Positions 1 through 9,410 of a DNA stretch of 27,303 nt are shown piece after piece. The notes under the pieces are model-generated. The model saw only the letters and a list, made by a program, of their open reading frames with translations, ran no database searches and was not told the origin of the DNA. The DNA comes from an uncultured Lachnospiraceae bacterium. Lineage in GTDB: Bacteria; Bacillota_A; Clostridia; Lachnospirales; Lachnospiraceae. The first letter of the stretch is position 1. The number at the start of each line of letters is the position of its first letter. The stretch spans positions 1 through 27,303 of the forward strand of contig CAJUQU010000019.1 in the NCBI GenBank assembly GCA_910588595.1, read 5' to 3'. Position numbers and translations under genes: made by a program.

Positions 1-1
1 T

Positions 2-3000
2 GATTTGACAGACAGATATAATGCTTTGACAAAGGAACTTACCGTTACATTTCAGGATCTAAAAGATGTGCCGGGGTTTGTTGCAGGTGTTATCTGTTCT
101 AGATTTTCAATACAGACTGCGGAGATCACATCCAATTATAGTCTTAAAGGATTTACGCTCGAATACCTGGATGCGATCAATTCCTATGCGGTAAAGTGGG
201 CAAACAGCAACGCATCAGATATCAAAGCGGACATTGATGCCAACAGTAATAATGACGGAGGATTTCGATCTTCGCATGTAGATAGTAAGGGATATTTATG
301 TGACGGTTTTGTCAAGGTTATCGGTATAGATGGCAACAACGCCAGCGGTGATCGGATGGGAGCATTCCAAAATGATACGACAATAACCACTGTAGACTTG
401 TCTGATCAGATAAAATATATTGGCGATGACGCATTTAATGGTTGTACTGCATTGTCAAAAGCAAATTTGAATGCCAAAAATTGTACTGTGGTTGGTGACA
501 GGGCATTTAAGGGCTGCGGAAGACTCAGTGAGATCAGTTTTACCACATCTGACGGAACATCAAGTGTGACAACATTAGGAGCGGAGGCATTTCAGGGATG
601 TGGTGCCCTTGCAAGTGTCGATCTGCCGACCAATATACAGGTGATCGGACGTGGATGTTTTGCAAATTCGGGGCTTACAAAGTTTGCATTCGCAAGTGAC
701 ACAACGGGAGAAGTAACAATTTATCCTTTTGCATTTTATGGCTGTGAGAGTCTTGGAAATGTGGACAATACATTTATGCCAAGTAAGGATGGGCTGAATT
801 ATGTCATTGGATTCGGTGCTTTTGGCCTATCGGGAACGAGCAGTAACGGAAGTATGGAGAGCTTTGAATTCCCTGCACGGATGACAAAGATCGATAATGG
901 AAGCAGTAAGAATAAAGAGTTTGGTGACAAATCTGTCTTTGCGAGTGCGGGAGCAACGGAGGCAGATAGTGCCTATGATTATATTCTGGCAGGGCGTAAA
1001 GGTCTGAAAAATGTGATCTTCCCGGAAAATCTAAATGGAAAGATCCCGGCAAACACTTTGGCTGACTGTGAGAATCTTGAACGGGCAGTTATGGGAAAGA
1101 TATCTTTCAATGACGCCGCAGGACGTAATATTGGCTATTCAGGCTTAAATCTGTTCAAGGATGTTATGTATGCAAATTTCCGTGTGGAGGGACCTGGATA
1201 TCTCACGAATGGGACTGATAGAACGCAGATCAGAAAAGATACTTTGGATCTGAAAATGGGTCTTGACGAAAAAGACGGGGTCGATGATAATGGTGATCCG
1301 ATCAAGGTGAAGATCGAGGCATATGTTCCGTTCATGTTCCTGGATGCGGACGGCAACAGGAGAATGGAAATAACAGTGGGAGAGAATGGAGAATATCTTG
1401 CCACGATTGACCAGATGGATGAGGAAACCCGAACAGCAAGGCTTGTCGGATATGAATTAAAGTCAAGTCAGACAGCAGGTTCCGTTAAAGACCTGGTGGT
1501 GAAGTCTGAGATCGGTGGTTATAGGATCACAAGATTGGGACCTGGATGTTTTGACAAAGTAAAAGACAGCATCGAAACGCTCACGATCGAGGACAATTCT
1601 GTTTTGAATATTGATGCGGATGCCCTGAAAGGCTCACCGAATCTCAGATTAGTCAGACTGGCGAATTCCATTGAGAGCATAGGCAGCGGTGCATTTGAGG
1701 ATTGTCCCAAACTTGAAAATGTGTATTTTGGAGAACCTGTAGCAGTCAATGAGGGTGCATGGGGTTCTGTGATGAATATTGACGACAATGCGTTTAAGAC
1801 GGGTTCGAAGCACTTGACATTTCATGGGGTGATCGAAAAAGATTACGCGCCTTTTGCGTATGCGATGAGTTCGACTAATACGAAGTTTAATTCGGAAAAT
1901 ACAAATATATGCTATAAGTCACTTGGACCAGCCAATCTGACAGTAATGCTGGATAATAATACTGGCTTGAGGACACTCATCGACTATCCTCATTTGGAGG
2001 AGATCGATGACCTGAACAAAGATATCATATCATTGATGGCAAAGCGTTTTGAGTGGGATACCGTTGCCAAGCCATATAGTATTCAAGAGAAATTCGATAG
2101 TATTTTGCGGGCTCAGGATCGGGCAACTACGGATTATACAGGTCAGTTGGAGGATGAGGAACGCGCATTGATCGATGCGGCACTACATATTTCAATACCG
2201 TCCGGCGTGGACAGCATTGATACCAAAACCTTCTTTGAATCCGCCCTGAATGAGAAGAGCAAGGAATATCTTGAATTGCTGTATGATGAAAGCGGGAAGG
2301 AGATTGTTACCAGAGCATGGAATCGGGCAATAGACACGAAAGAATACTATACGGATACAGAAGAAAAAGGTATCGTAGGAGGTCTGTTCAGCGGTTCCTT
2401 TGAGGAGGGTGCTTTTGTTGGCAGTATTATCAAAAGCGGGAAACAGTATAATGACATAGTTTACAAGGAAGACACCACAGGAGGAAATGATCACCTGACA
2501 TCGATCAGTCTGCAGTCTGTGGCAGGATTACCAAAAGAGTACACATTTGACAGCTGCGAGAACTTAGCCAAAGTCGATCTGGGAAGCGAGTTGAAGGACA
2601 TCGGCAAGAAGCCGTTCAGGGGCTGTACGAGTTTGTACAGTGAAGGCATCACGGGAAATGCTTACTACAAGGCAGAAAACGGTATTGTCTATGGAAGTCA
2701 GGATGTTTCTGACTACAGTGTTTTAGCGGAGTGTCTTGAGACAGCCTTTGGAAATATTGACAAGGAGCATAATCCGAATCTTGCAAATGTAAAAACGATC
2801 GCAGAGGAGGCATTTGCCGACTGTGACGGTATATCACGGGTTGATCTGACAGAGACGCAGGTCACAAGTATTCCGCAGAACTGTTTTAATGGCGCGACTT
2901 CGCTGAGTACAGTTGAATTGTCTAAAAATGTCACGAATATTGAAGAAGGAGCGTTTAGCGATATCCGGGGAACAAGAGGATCAGCGGCGGTCGATATATA

Positions 3001-4936
3001 TATTCCAAATAGGAATTGCAATATCAGGGACACTGCATTTGATACAGATCCGAAGACAATATATACCATCCACAGCTATGAGTATACGGATAATACCAAC
3101 ACAGAGCAGAGTGCGGTTAAGAACTTTGCAGACGGACGTCCTAATGTGGAGTTTAGCCCTATGGGGGATGGCTATTCCGTTAAGTTTCTGGCGGAAGGCG
3201 GAAAATTAGTCAAGGAATGTTTTGTCTCAAAGGCAGGCGGAGATGTAGAGAATCCGCCACTGGCGACGGATCCGTTGTTGCAGTATGAAGGGCACATTTT
3301 CCAGACATGGAGATGGACCAACAGCGAAGGAGAAGAAATCTTAGGTGAGAAAGCATATCAGAATGTCAACGAGGACAGAAATGTATATGCGGTATATGGC
3401 ATTGATCCCGGTGATTTTAAGCCGGATGGACAGGAGCATACCATAACGGTCACTGACGGTACGATTTACGGCGAGAAGACATTCAAAGTGCCAAGCGGAA
3501 CTACAGTAATGGTGGTTGCGGACAATATTGACGGCAAAACGTTTAGAAACTGGTCAGAGGCGACATCTAAGTACAATAATTATTTTGGCGATGTATACAG
3601 CAAAACCACAACGTTCCTTGCACAGAATGAGGATGTTACACTGGTTGCGAACTTCATAGACGGCGTGTCTAAACCGGATCCGGATGCAACTTATACAGTG
3701 GTTGTAAATTACGGTACAGGCGGCGGCAAATTCAAAGCGGGCGACACTGTGACAATAACTGCAAACACACCGCAGACAGGTCAGACCTTTACAAACTGGA
3801 CGACAGCTACGGCAGGAGTGAATTTTGCCAGCGCGACAGCGGCAACGACAACGTTTGTGATGCCGGCGTCGGATGTGACAGTCACGGCGAACTACTCGGG
3901 CGGCGGCAACAATCCAGGCGGTGATACGAACAAACCGGGCGACGACAAGAAGAAATACAAAGTTACCGTAAATTACGGTTCAGGAAGCGGTGAGTATGAG
4001 GCTGGTGCGACAGTCAATATTACAGCAAATGCGCCGGAGTCGTCCAGCAAAGTATTCTCCAGATGGACGACCAGCAATTCCGGTCTCGGATTTTCCAACG
4101 CAAACGCTGTGTCAACTTCCTTTGTGATGCCGGCGACGGATGTGACAGTCACGGCAAATTACAAGACAAGGTCGAGCAGTGACGACGACGATGACGATGA
4201 TGATGACAGCCCATCAAGAAGGCCGGGATCAGATTCGAACACGAGTACAGTACCAAACAGACCTGGCAACTCGACAAACACAACAAACACAACAGGGACA
4301 ACAGGTACAGTCAACAATGGTTCCAATGGAACAGGCAGCACTACAAACAATAACAATGGGAATAAGATCTATATCACGAAGAACGGTATCTCCAACACGG
4401 ATGTAGCTTCCCTGGCGGTCAGCGGATCAACGGATAACTTTATTGTTAAGATCACGGAGTCACCGGAGGCGACAGCGGCAGTGGAGCAGGCGCTTACCAA
4501 TGCATACGGTTCGCTGAACGGGCTGGCATACCTGCCAATGGATATCTCGCTCTACGACTCAACTGGTCGGAACAAGATCACAGACTCCACGGGATTGAAC
4601 ATCACAGTGACGATGCCGATTCCGGATGTGCTGATCCAGTATGGCGGAAATGCGCGTGTCGCAGCGGCAGATAACGGAAATCTTGTGCAGCTTACACCGA
4701 GGTTTACGACGATTGACGGCATTGCATGTATCTCATTTGTTCCGCCGCACTTTTCACCGTATGTGATCTATGTGGACACCAATAATCTGATCGCGGGGCA
4801 GATGCTTGACGCTACACCGGCGACAGGTGATCCGATTCATCCCAAGTGGTTTGCGGCAATCGGTATGGCATGCGCTTCGATCTTACTGTTTGTCTTCAGT
4901 GACGGACGGAAACGCAAAAAATACAGGGCAGCATGA
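2..4936 (+). CDS. Giant BspA-type leucine-rich-repeat surface protein, 5' end outside window
   Basis: The frame is open to the left edge with no stop, so the TTG at 5 is not a convincing start and the N-terminus is missing. About 1643 residues are visible. Several blocks of LRR_5/BspA repeats (pattern IGxxAFxGCxxLxxVxLP) cover roughly residues 80-380, 500-620 and 815-1040, broken by non-repeat segments, one of them helical (about 680-800). Then come an InlB-like repeat (about 1060-1140) and three copies of a bacterial-repeat module ending in VTVTANY or similar (about 1150-1390). A run of nine Asp (1393-1401), a Ser/Thr/Asn/Gly linker, a beta-rich domain (about 1460-1600), the motif TPATGDP, a hydrophobic helix (about 1614-1632) and an RKRKK tail follow. 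This layout fits an exported, surface-anchored adhesin-like protein. It is probably co-transcribed with the next three genes. The family is well supported; the ligand is unknown. Confidence 0.9.
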   Translation, partial: DLTDRYNALTKELTVTFQDLKDVPGFVAGVICSRFSIQTAEITSNYSLKGFTLEYLDAINSYAVKWANSNASDIKADIDANSNNDGGFRSSHVDSKGYLCDGFVKVIGIDGNNASGDRMGAFQNDTTITTVDLSDQIKYIGDDAFNGCTALSKANLNAKNCTVVGDRAFKGCGRLSEISFTTSDGTSSVTTLGAEAFQGCGALASVDLPTNIQVIGRGCFANSGLTKFAFASDTTGEVTIYPFAFYGCESLGNVDNTFMPSKDGLNYVIGFGAFGLSGTSSNGSMESFEFPARMTKIDNGSSKNKEFGDKSVFASAGATEADSAYDYILAGRKGLKNVIFPENLNGKIPANTLADCENLERAVMGKISFNDAAGRNIGYSGLNLFKDVMYANFRVEGPGYLTNGTDRTQIRKDTLDLKMGLDEKDGVDDNGDPIKVKIEAYVPFMFLDADGNRRMEITVGENGEYLATIDQMDEETRTARLVGYELKSSQTAGSVKDLVVKSEIGGYRITRLGPGCFDKVKDSIETLTIEDNSVLNIDADALKGSPNLRLVRLANSIESIGSGAFEDCPKLENVYFGEPVAVNEGAWGSVMNIDDNAFKTGSKHLTFHGVIEKDYAPFAYAMSSTNTKFNSENTNICYKSLGPANLTVMLDNNTGLRTLIDYPHLEEIDDLNKDIISLMAKRFEWDTVAKPYSIQEKFDSILRAQDRATTDYTGQLEDEERALIDAALHISIPSGVDSIDTKTFFESALNEKSKEYLELLYDESGKEIVTRAWNRAIDTKEYYTDTEEKGIVGGLFSGSFEEGAFVGSIIKSGKQYNDIVYKEDTTGGNDHLTSISLQSVAGLPKEYTFDSCENLAKVDLGSELKDIGKKPFRGCTSLYSEGITGNAYYKAENGIVYGSQDVSDYSVLAECLETAFGNIDKEHNPNLANVKTIAEEAFADCDGISRVDLTETQVTSIPQNCFNGATSLSTVELSKNVTNIEEGAFSDIRGTRGSAAVDIYIPNRNCNIRDTAFDTDPKTIYTIHSYEYTDNTNTEQSAVKNFADGRPNVEFSPMGDGYSVKFLAEGGKLVKECFVSKAGGDVENPPLATDPLLQYEGHIFQTWRWTNSEGEEILGEKAYQNVNEDRNVYAVYGIDPGDFKPDGQEHTITVTDGTIYGEKTFKVPSGTTVMVVADNIDGKTFRNWSEATSKYNNYFGDVYSKTTTFLAQNEDVTLVANFIDGVSKPDPDATYTVVVNYGTGGGKFKAGDTVTITANTPQTGQTFTNWTTATAGVNFASATAATTTFVMPASDVTVTANYSGGGNNPGGDTNKPGDDKKKYKVTVNYGSGSGEYEAGATVNITANAPESSSKVFSRWTTSNSGLGFSNANAVSTSFVMPATDVTVTANYKTRSSSDDDDDDDDDSPSRRPGSDSNTSTVPNRPGNSTNTTNTTGTTGTVNNGSNGTGSTTNNNNGNKIYITKNGISNTDVASLAVSGSTDNFIVKITESPEATAAVEQALTNAYGSLNGLAYLPMDISLYDSTGRNKITDSTGLNITVTMPIPDVLIQYGGNARVAAADNGNLVQLTPRFTTIDGIACISFVPPHFSPYVIYVDTNNLIAGQMLDATPATGDPIHPKWFAAIGMACASILLFVFSDGRKRKKYRAA
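4181..4207 (+). repeat. GAY trinucleotide run encoding nine aspartates
   Basis: Nine consecutive GAC/GAT codons sit between the last bacterial-repeat module and the Ser/Thr/Asn linker of the large LRR protein. The mix of GAC and GAT reduces slippage risk. It may give a charged or Ca-binding spacer, but that is inference. Confidence 0.85.
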
Positions 4937-4948
4937 TAACAGAACAAG

Positions 4949-4978
4949 CTAAGGAACTGTCGAGAGACAGTTCCTTAG
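4949..4978 (+). repeat. Perfect 13-bp inverted repeat with GAGA tetraloop between two LRR genes
   Basis: The arms CTAAGGAACTGTC (4949-4961) and GACAGTTCCTTAG (4966-4978) pair perfectly around GAGA, a GNRA-type tetraloop closed by C-G. It follows the stop codon of the first LRR gene by 12 nt and touches the AGAGGAG ribosome binding site (4981-4987) of the next. There is no U-run, so it is not a standard terminator. An mRNA-stabilising or processing hairpin, or a short palindromic repeat, are the likely readings. Confidence 0.8.
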
Positions 4979-4993
4979 AAAGAGGAGACCACT

Positions 4994-6853
4994 ATGAAAA
5001 AAATGAACATGGTAAGACCTACCATTGCTATTGCAAGTTTGGCAGTACTGGGAATCCTTGCGCTTGTGACTTTTGCCAGGGGAATCGGCGGCGGTGTGAC
5101 AGCCGCGGAGGATGATAGATTCCGCATCAACGGAACGACATTGACCAAATATCTGGGAACTGACACCTATGTCAGCATTCCGGATACCATAACGGCGATC
5201 GGTGACGAAGCTTTCTCGGGAAATGAGACATTGACCAGTCTGACGATTCCCGATTCTGTCACCCAGATCTCATACAATGCATTTAAAAACTGTACGGCAC
5301 TCACGCGGGTGATCATTCCGGACAGTGTGGAAAAAGTAGGTCCAGGGGCATTCGAGGGCTGTACGGAACTGACTTCTGTTGAGATAGGAGAAAATGTAAG
5401 TTCATGGGGATCAGGGGTGTTTGCGAACTGCAACAGTCTCGCGGCGGTCTCGATCGACACGGATAACGAGTACCTGACATACTATAACGGTGCGATATAC
5501 AATGGAAATATGACAATGCTTTATCAGGTGCTTCCGGCGCGCGAAGGAGATAATTATGTGATGCCGGATACAGTGGAGAGCATTGATACCTATGCATTCT
5601 GGAACCTGCAGAATGCAAAAAATGTGATGGTTTCAGATAAAGTTGCAGGCATTCCCAAACAGGCGATGTCGAGCATGGGAAGTGTTGAGAATGTTGTGAT
5701 CCAGAATCCGACAACCGGGATCGGCGAAAAATCCATTGCAAACAATGCGAATCTGAAACAGGTCGTGATACCTGCATCGGTGGTGAACATAGACAGAAAG
5801 GCATTTGCCGGAAGTCCCAATATGAAGATCTACACGACCAAGTCCAGCACGGCAGATACTTTTGGCAGAAACAATAATATTCCGGTAATTTACGAGGCGG
5901 AGTATCCAACGGACTTTATGGACAGCAACACAGGACTGGAGGAGAAACCAAACGTAGGGGATGGAAGCAGTACAACACCCGGCACAACGGCGGATGATCA
6001 GCAGACGACAGGAAACAGTACAGGCAGCACAGGAAACGATCAGCAGACAACGCAGAATCCTTCCGGAATTCAGGGAACCGAGGGCTATGTCCATCCGCTG
6101 GATGTGCCCGAGGAGAAGGATGTCATCGGTAAGACAGTGATCGTGGCGGGCAAGGCGGTCGTATTGATGGATAATCATAAGGGACAGGTGTATGGGATCC
6201 CCAATAGCGTGGCAGCGGATGTTGTGACGGAGGATTCTGAGGATCAGACACAGACTTCGATCACAGTGACCGTTGAGAGCAGCAATAGTGCGGACGATGA
6301 CAGTATAGCACAGCGGAAATTTTATAAGCAGAAGAATCTGACAGAATATACTATCGATGAAACGATTGAAAAGATAGGACGGCTGGCTTTTTCGGAGAGC
6401 GGTCTAAAGGCGATCGTCATTCCGGACAATGTTACGGAGATTGAGTACGGTGCATTTATGTCATGCGCAAATCTTGCGGATGTGACGATTCCAGATACCG
6501 TTGCGGCGATCGGCACGAAAGCCTTTGAGGGGACTGCATGGCTGGACAGCTGGAAAAAGGGTGAGGGTGATGATGATTTCCTGATCGTCGGCGATGGGAT
6601 CCTGCTGGCATACAGAGGTAGTGCGGAACACGTGGAGATCCCTGATGGCGTGAAGCAGATCGGGTCGGAGGTATTTAAGGGGCATTCGGAGATACTTGAC
6701 GTGGCGGTTCCGGCATCGGTGGAGAAGATCTGTGCTGAGGCGTTCCGCAATTGCGGCTCCCTGACTGGCTTGACTGGCTGCGAGGGACTGAGGACAGTTG
6801 TGCGCGGGGCATTCTATGGTACACAGATATCAGAGGATGATTTTAAGAAATAA
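4994..6853 (+). CDS. BspA-type LRR surface protein with N-terminal membrane segment
   Basis: This 619-residue protein starts at an ATG with AGAGGAG 6 nt upstream. Residues about 8-30 form a hydrophobic signal or anchor segment after a short basic start. A first LRR_5 block spans about 45-280, with classic units such as IGDEAFSGNETL and IPDSV. A Thr/Gln/Gly/Ser-rich low-complexity stretch follows (about 310-365), then a poorly recognised stretch and a second LRR block (about 435-619). The protein ends without a transmembrane helix or LPXTG-like motif, so any anchoring would be through the N-terminus. It lies 57 nt after the large LRR gene and 24 nt before the next, in an apparent operon. Binding partner unknown. 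Confidence 0.88.
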   Translation: MKKMNMVRPTIAIASLAVLGILALVTFARGIGGGVTAAEDDRFRINGTTLTKYLGTDTYVSIPDTITAIGDEAFSGNETLTSLTIPDSVTQISYNAFKNCTALTRVIIPDSVEKVGPGAFEGCTELTSVEIGENVSSWGSGVFANCNSLAAVSIDTDNEYLTYYNGAIYNGNMTMLYQVLPAREGDNYVMPDTVESIDTYAFWNLQNAKNVMVSDKVAGIPKQAMSSMGSVENVVIQNPTTGIGEKSIANNANLKQVVIPASVVNIDRKAFAGSPNMKIYTTKSSTADTFGRNNNIPVIYEAEYPTDFMDSNTGLEEKPNVGDGSSTTPGTTADDQQTTGNSTGSTGNDQQTTQNPSGIQGTEGYVHPLDVPEEKDVIGKTVIVAGKAVVLMDNHKGQVYGIPNSVAADVVTEDSEDQTQTSITVTVESSNSADDDSIAQRKFYKQKNLTEYTIDETIEKIGRLAFSESGLKAIVIPDNVTEIEYGAFMSCANLADVTIPDTVAAIGTKAFEGTAWLDSWKKGEGDDDFLIVGDGILLAYRGSAEHVEIPDGVKQIGSEVFKGHSEILDVAVPASVEKICAEAFRNCGSLTGLTGCEGLRTVVRGAFYGTQISEDDFKK

Positions 6854-6877
6854 TAAGTTAAAACCGGAGATGACAGA

Positions 6878-8278
6878 ATGGAAAAACTTTTTTGGGGAAT
6901 GGTAGGTGGATGCACAGTTGCATTTGCGATCCTTCTGGGGATGTATCTGAATAAGGCGGGAGTGATCGGTGCGGAGCCGGAAACTGCGACGGAGCTCGTC
7001 TCGGAAACTGAGACAGAAACAGAAACTGAGGGGGGACTGCTGGTAGAAAACGGTGAGCTTCCCGCCGATATACAATCACTGATCGAGGATTCACAGACGA
7101 ATTACTCCCAGGCAATGAAAGTATTTGAGGATGAATCGTCAGAAGCTGCTTCGAGGGAGGCGGCAGAGACGCAGAAAACAATGACAAGTTCCGGATCGAC
7201 ACCAGGCACATCGGACAGCAATCCCAAGACCAACGGTTCCGTGGATGCAAACAGGAACGACAACCATGACTATTTCCTGGAAAGTCCCACTGAGCAGGAA
7301 GAGGAATCGGAGTCAGAATCAGAGGAGGCAAGTACGGAACAGTTTAAACCGGAGGAGAAAAAGAGCAGCGAGTATGAGTATACCTTGTTTCAGGATCACG
7401 TCGCGATCAAGAAATATGTGGGAAGTGCAGCGACACTTGATGTTCCCGATACGATAGATGGCCAGCCTGTCACGGAGATATTGGATTCAGCGTTTGCAAG
7501 CTCTAAAACACTTGTTCGAATAACGCTTCCGGACACTGTTGTGAAGCTGGGGAAAAATGTGTTCAAGAGCAGTGAGTACCTGGTGGATGTCACGTTGCCG
7601 GATCAGTTGAACGAGATGGGTGAGGGTGTCTTTGACAGCTGCTCAAAACTTGCGCGGGTCACGATACCCGACGGAGTGACAAGGATAGGCAAAAAGACGT
7701 TTAACGAGTGCACGGATCTCCGCACGATCAAGCTTACAAATGATATCGAGATCATCGAGGAACAGGCGTTTAACAACTGTGCAAAGATGGAGCTCACGAA
7801 ACTGCCATCGTCGCTGAGGAGAGTGGATAAGGAAGCATTTACAGGCTGTGCGAAAATGACATTGACAAAGTGGCCCACCGATCTTGAGTTTATCGGTGAG
7901 AGTGCCTTTGAGGGATGTACGGCGATCACTTTTGTAAAGCTTCCCGGCACAATGAAGACAATGATGGCAAATGCATTTCAGGGATGCACAGGTATAGAGA
8001 CGCTTGAGATCAAATCAGGAATCGAAGCGATTCCCGAGACGGCATTTTCAGGATGCACAGGCATTAAGGAAGTGACATTCCCGAAATCTGTGATCAGCAT
8101 TGGCGATAATGCATTTTCAGGATGTACGGCGCTTGAGAGTGTATCGATACCCAAGAATACACTCAGCATTGGTTCTTCTGCGTTTTCGGGTGCTGTATTT
8201 ACAGAGGTAACGATCAGTTCAAAGTGTTCTTATCAGACAAATTCGTTCCCTGAAAAGGCAAAGATCGAGAATTATTAA
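6878..8278 (+). CDS. BspA-type LRR protein, N-terminally membrane-anchored
   Basis: The 466-residue product starts at an ATG preceded by GGAGAT. Residues about 4-24 are a strongly hydrophobic segment (FWGMVGGCTVAFAILLGMYL) and probably act as an uncleaved anchor or signal. Residues about 35-165 are acidic and low in complexity, with Thr-Glu and Ser-Glu alternations. LRR_5 repeats run from about 185 to the C-terminus in 23-residue steps, visible in the DNA as near-identical GCATTT(T)CAGGGATGCAC copies at 7973, 8042 and 8111, exactly 69 bp apart. It is a third member of the LRR cluster, with 24 nt to the gene before and 17 nt to the gene after. The LRR assignment is secure; function is unknown. 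Confidence 0.88.
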   Translation: MEKLFWGMVGGCTVAFAILLGMYLNKAGVIGAEPETATELVSETETETETEGGLLVENGELPADIQSLIEDSQTNYSQAMKVFEDESSEAASREAAETQKTMTSSGSTPGTSDSNPKTNGSVDANRNDNHDYFLESPTEQEEESESESEEASTEQFKPEEKKSSEYEYTLFQDHVAIKKYVGSAATLDVPDTIDGQPVTEILDSAFASSKTLVRITLPDTVVKLGKNVFKSSEYLVDVTLPDQLNEMGEGVFDSCSKLARVTIPDGVTRIGKKTFNECTDLRTIKLTNDIEIIEEQAFNNCAKMELTKLPSSLRRVDKEAFTGCAKMTLTKWPTDLEFIGESAFEGCTAITFVKLPGTMKTMMANAFQGCTGIETLEIKSGIEAIPETAFSGCTGIKEVTFPKSVISIGDNAFSGCTALESVSIPKNTLSIGSSAFSGAVFTEVTISSKCSYQTNSFPEKAKIENY

Positions 8279-8295
8279 GGACAGGGGGATATAAT

Positions 8296-9237
8296 ATGCG
8301 AAGAGGTTTTAGAAAAACAGCAGCGATATTGATGGCAGCAGCAGTATTATTTTCGCCTGTATGTACAAGTGCGGTGGCTTATGCCAAAGGACCGACATAC
8401 ACAGCACTGCAGGATGTATACTACACGAAGGACAACTGTGTGGTGTACGCGGAGCCTGCATATACGTCCATGGTCCTCACGACACTAAACGCAAACCTCC
8501 CGGTGAAGGTGATCGGTGCGTACTCCAACGGATGGTATCGGATCGACATCGGAGTGATCTGTTATGTCAAGATGGACTCCCTCACTTCGGCAGGCGCCAT
8601 CGGGATCAAGAACAATGAGGACAGCCAGATCGCTGATGCACAGAGGACAGCGGCTGAGCTGGGGTATGAGTTTGTATATCTGACCTTAAATAAACAGAAG
8701 GTCATCAAAAAGGATATCTATAACAGCTATGTGGGTAAGAAGGTGATCTTGTATGCCAAGATCGACGATGAGCTCGGTGTGTCTTTCAAGATGCTTTATG
8801 AGGATAAGATCAAGAATGACATTGATCTGAAAGTGACTAAGACATCATCGGTTGACAGTGAGGGTGCAAGGACAGTGCAGTACCTGTTTAACAACAGTGT
8901 CGAGTTAAAGGGGCAGCTTGCGATATTCCAGTTTAAGACAGGGTATGATATGGCGGTTGACATCTATCCGTCCGATGTGGATACAGGCGAGTTTGTGATG
9001 ATGAATACATATTACACAGAGTTCAGCGAGTTTGCCTATGCTCCGATCACACAGGTAGCGGATATCATGATCGTAGATACAGAGATTCCAAATTCCCTGA
9101 CAGAGGGTCAGAGGGCGGTCATGGCAGACCTCAGAAAGGGTATCAAGTATCAGAGCGATGACACGAAAGAGTACAGAAATACGGTTGTTCATGGCAAACT
9201 CCGCAAGGACACAGAGTATGTGGATTATGAATATTAG
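8296..9237 (+). CDS. Secreted protein with N-terminal SH3-like domain
   Basis: The 313-residue product begins with a typical signal peptide: MRRGFRKTAAILMAAAVLF, then a cleavage region near AYAKG at about residues 28-32. Residues about 40-98 match the bacterial SH3 (SH3_3) pattern, with VVYAEPAYTS, then VKVIGAYSNGWYRIDI and a closing GVICYVKMDSL. Such domains often bind peptidoglycan. The remaining 200 residues are mixed alpha/beta and not recognised. It is the last gene of the LRR operon (17 nt after the preceding stop, ribosome site AGGGGG), followed by a terminator. A role in holding or supporting the LRR proteins at the wall is inference. Confidence 0.75.
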   Translation: MRRGFRKTAAILMAAAVLFSPVCTSAVAYAKGPTYTALQDVYYTKDNCVVYAEPAYTSMVLTTLNANLPVKVIGAYSNGWYRIDIGVICYVKMDSLTSAGAIGIKNNEDSQIADAQRTAAELGYEFVYLTLNKQKVIKKDIYNSYVGKKVILYAKIDDELGVSFKMLYEDKIKNDIDLKVTKTSSVDSEGARTVQYLFNNSVELKGQLAIFQFKTGYDMAVDIYPSDVDTGEFVMMNTYYTEFSEFAYAPITQVADIMIVDTEIPNSLTEGQRAVMADLRKGIKYQSDDTKEYRNTVVHGKLRKDTEYVDYEY

Positions 9238-9249
9238 GGACTTGGAGTG

Positions 9250-9286
9250 AAGGATAAGGTTTGGTGATCTTATCCTTTATTTTATG
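9250..9286 (+). terminator. Rho-independent terminator of the LRR/SH3 operon
   Basis: AAGGATAAG (9250-9258) pairs with CTTATCCTT (9269-9277) across a 10-nt loop and is followed by the T-rich TATTTTATGTTT. It sits 12 nt after the stop codon of the SH3 protein gene. Confidence 0.75.
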
Positions 9287-9292
9287 TTTGGG

Positions 9293-9321
9293 TTGCAACT
9301 TTGTATAATGTATGCTATGAT
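9293..9321 (+). promoter_or_regulatory. Candidate sigma-A promoter of the ABC export operon
   Basis: TTGCAA (9293-9298), a 17-bp spacer and TATGAT (9316-9321) with a TGC extension just upstream form a good extended -10 promoter. A perfect TATAAT at 9304-9309 lies in the spacer but has only a poor -35 partner (TTTATG at 9281), so it is the second choice. Confidence 0.6.
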
Positions 9322-9339
9322 TTCAATGGAAAGCGCATG

Positions 9340-9366
9340 AACTGTATCAAGTCGAACGATACAGTT
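9340..9366 (+). promoter_or_regulatory. Inverted repeat in the leader of the ABC export operon
   Basis: AACTGTATC (9340-9348) and GATACAGTT (9358-9366) form a perfect 9-bp inverted repeat with a 9-nt spacer. It begins about 10 nt downstream of the predicted transcription start. It could be an operator for an unlinked regulator or a leader hairpin; no U-run follows. Confidence 0.5.
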
Positions 9367-9410
9367 TAAGGTTCAGGGGGAGATCATAAGAAACAGTATA
9401 GGGGGATGAA

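Noticed and set aside
4949..4978. Palindrome as a terminator after the first LRR gene
   Set aside because: No U-run follows, and the ribosome site of the next gene begins right after it.
7973..8130. 69-bp tandem DNA repeats
   Set aside because: They are explained by 23-residue LRR units and belong to the coding pattern, not to a separate element.
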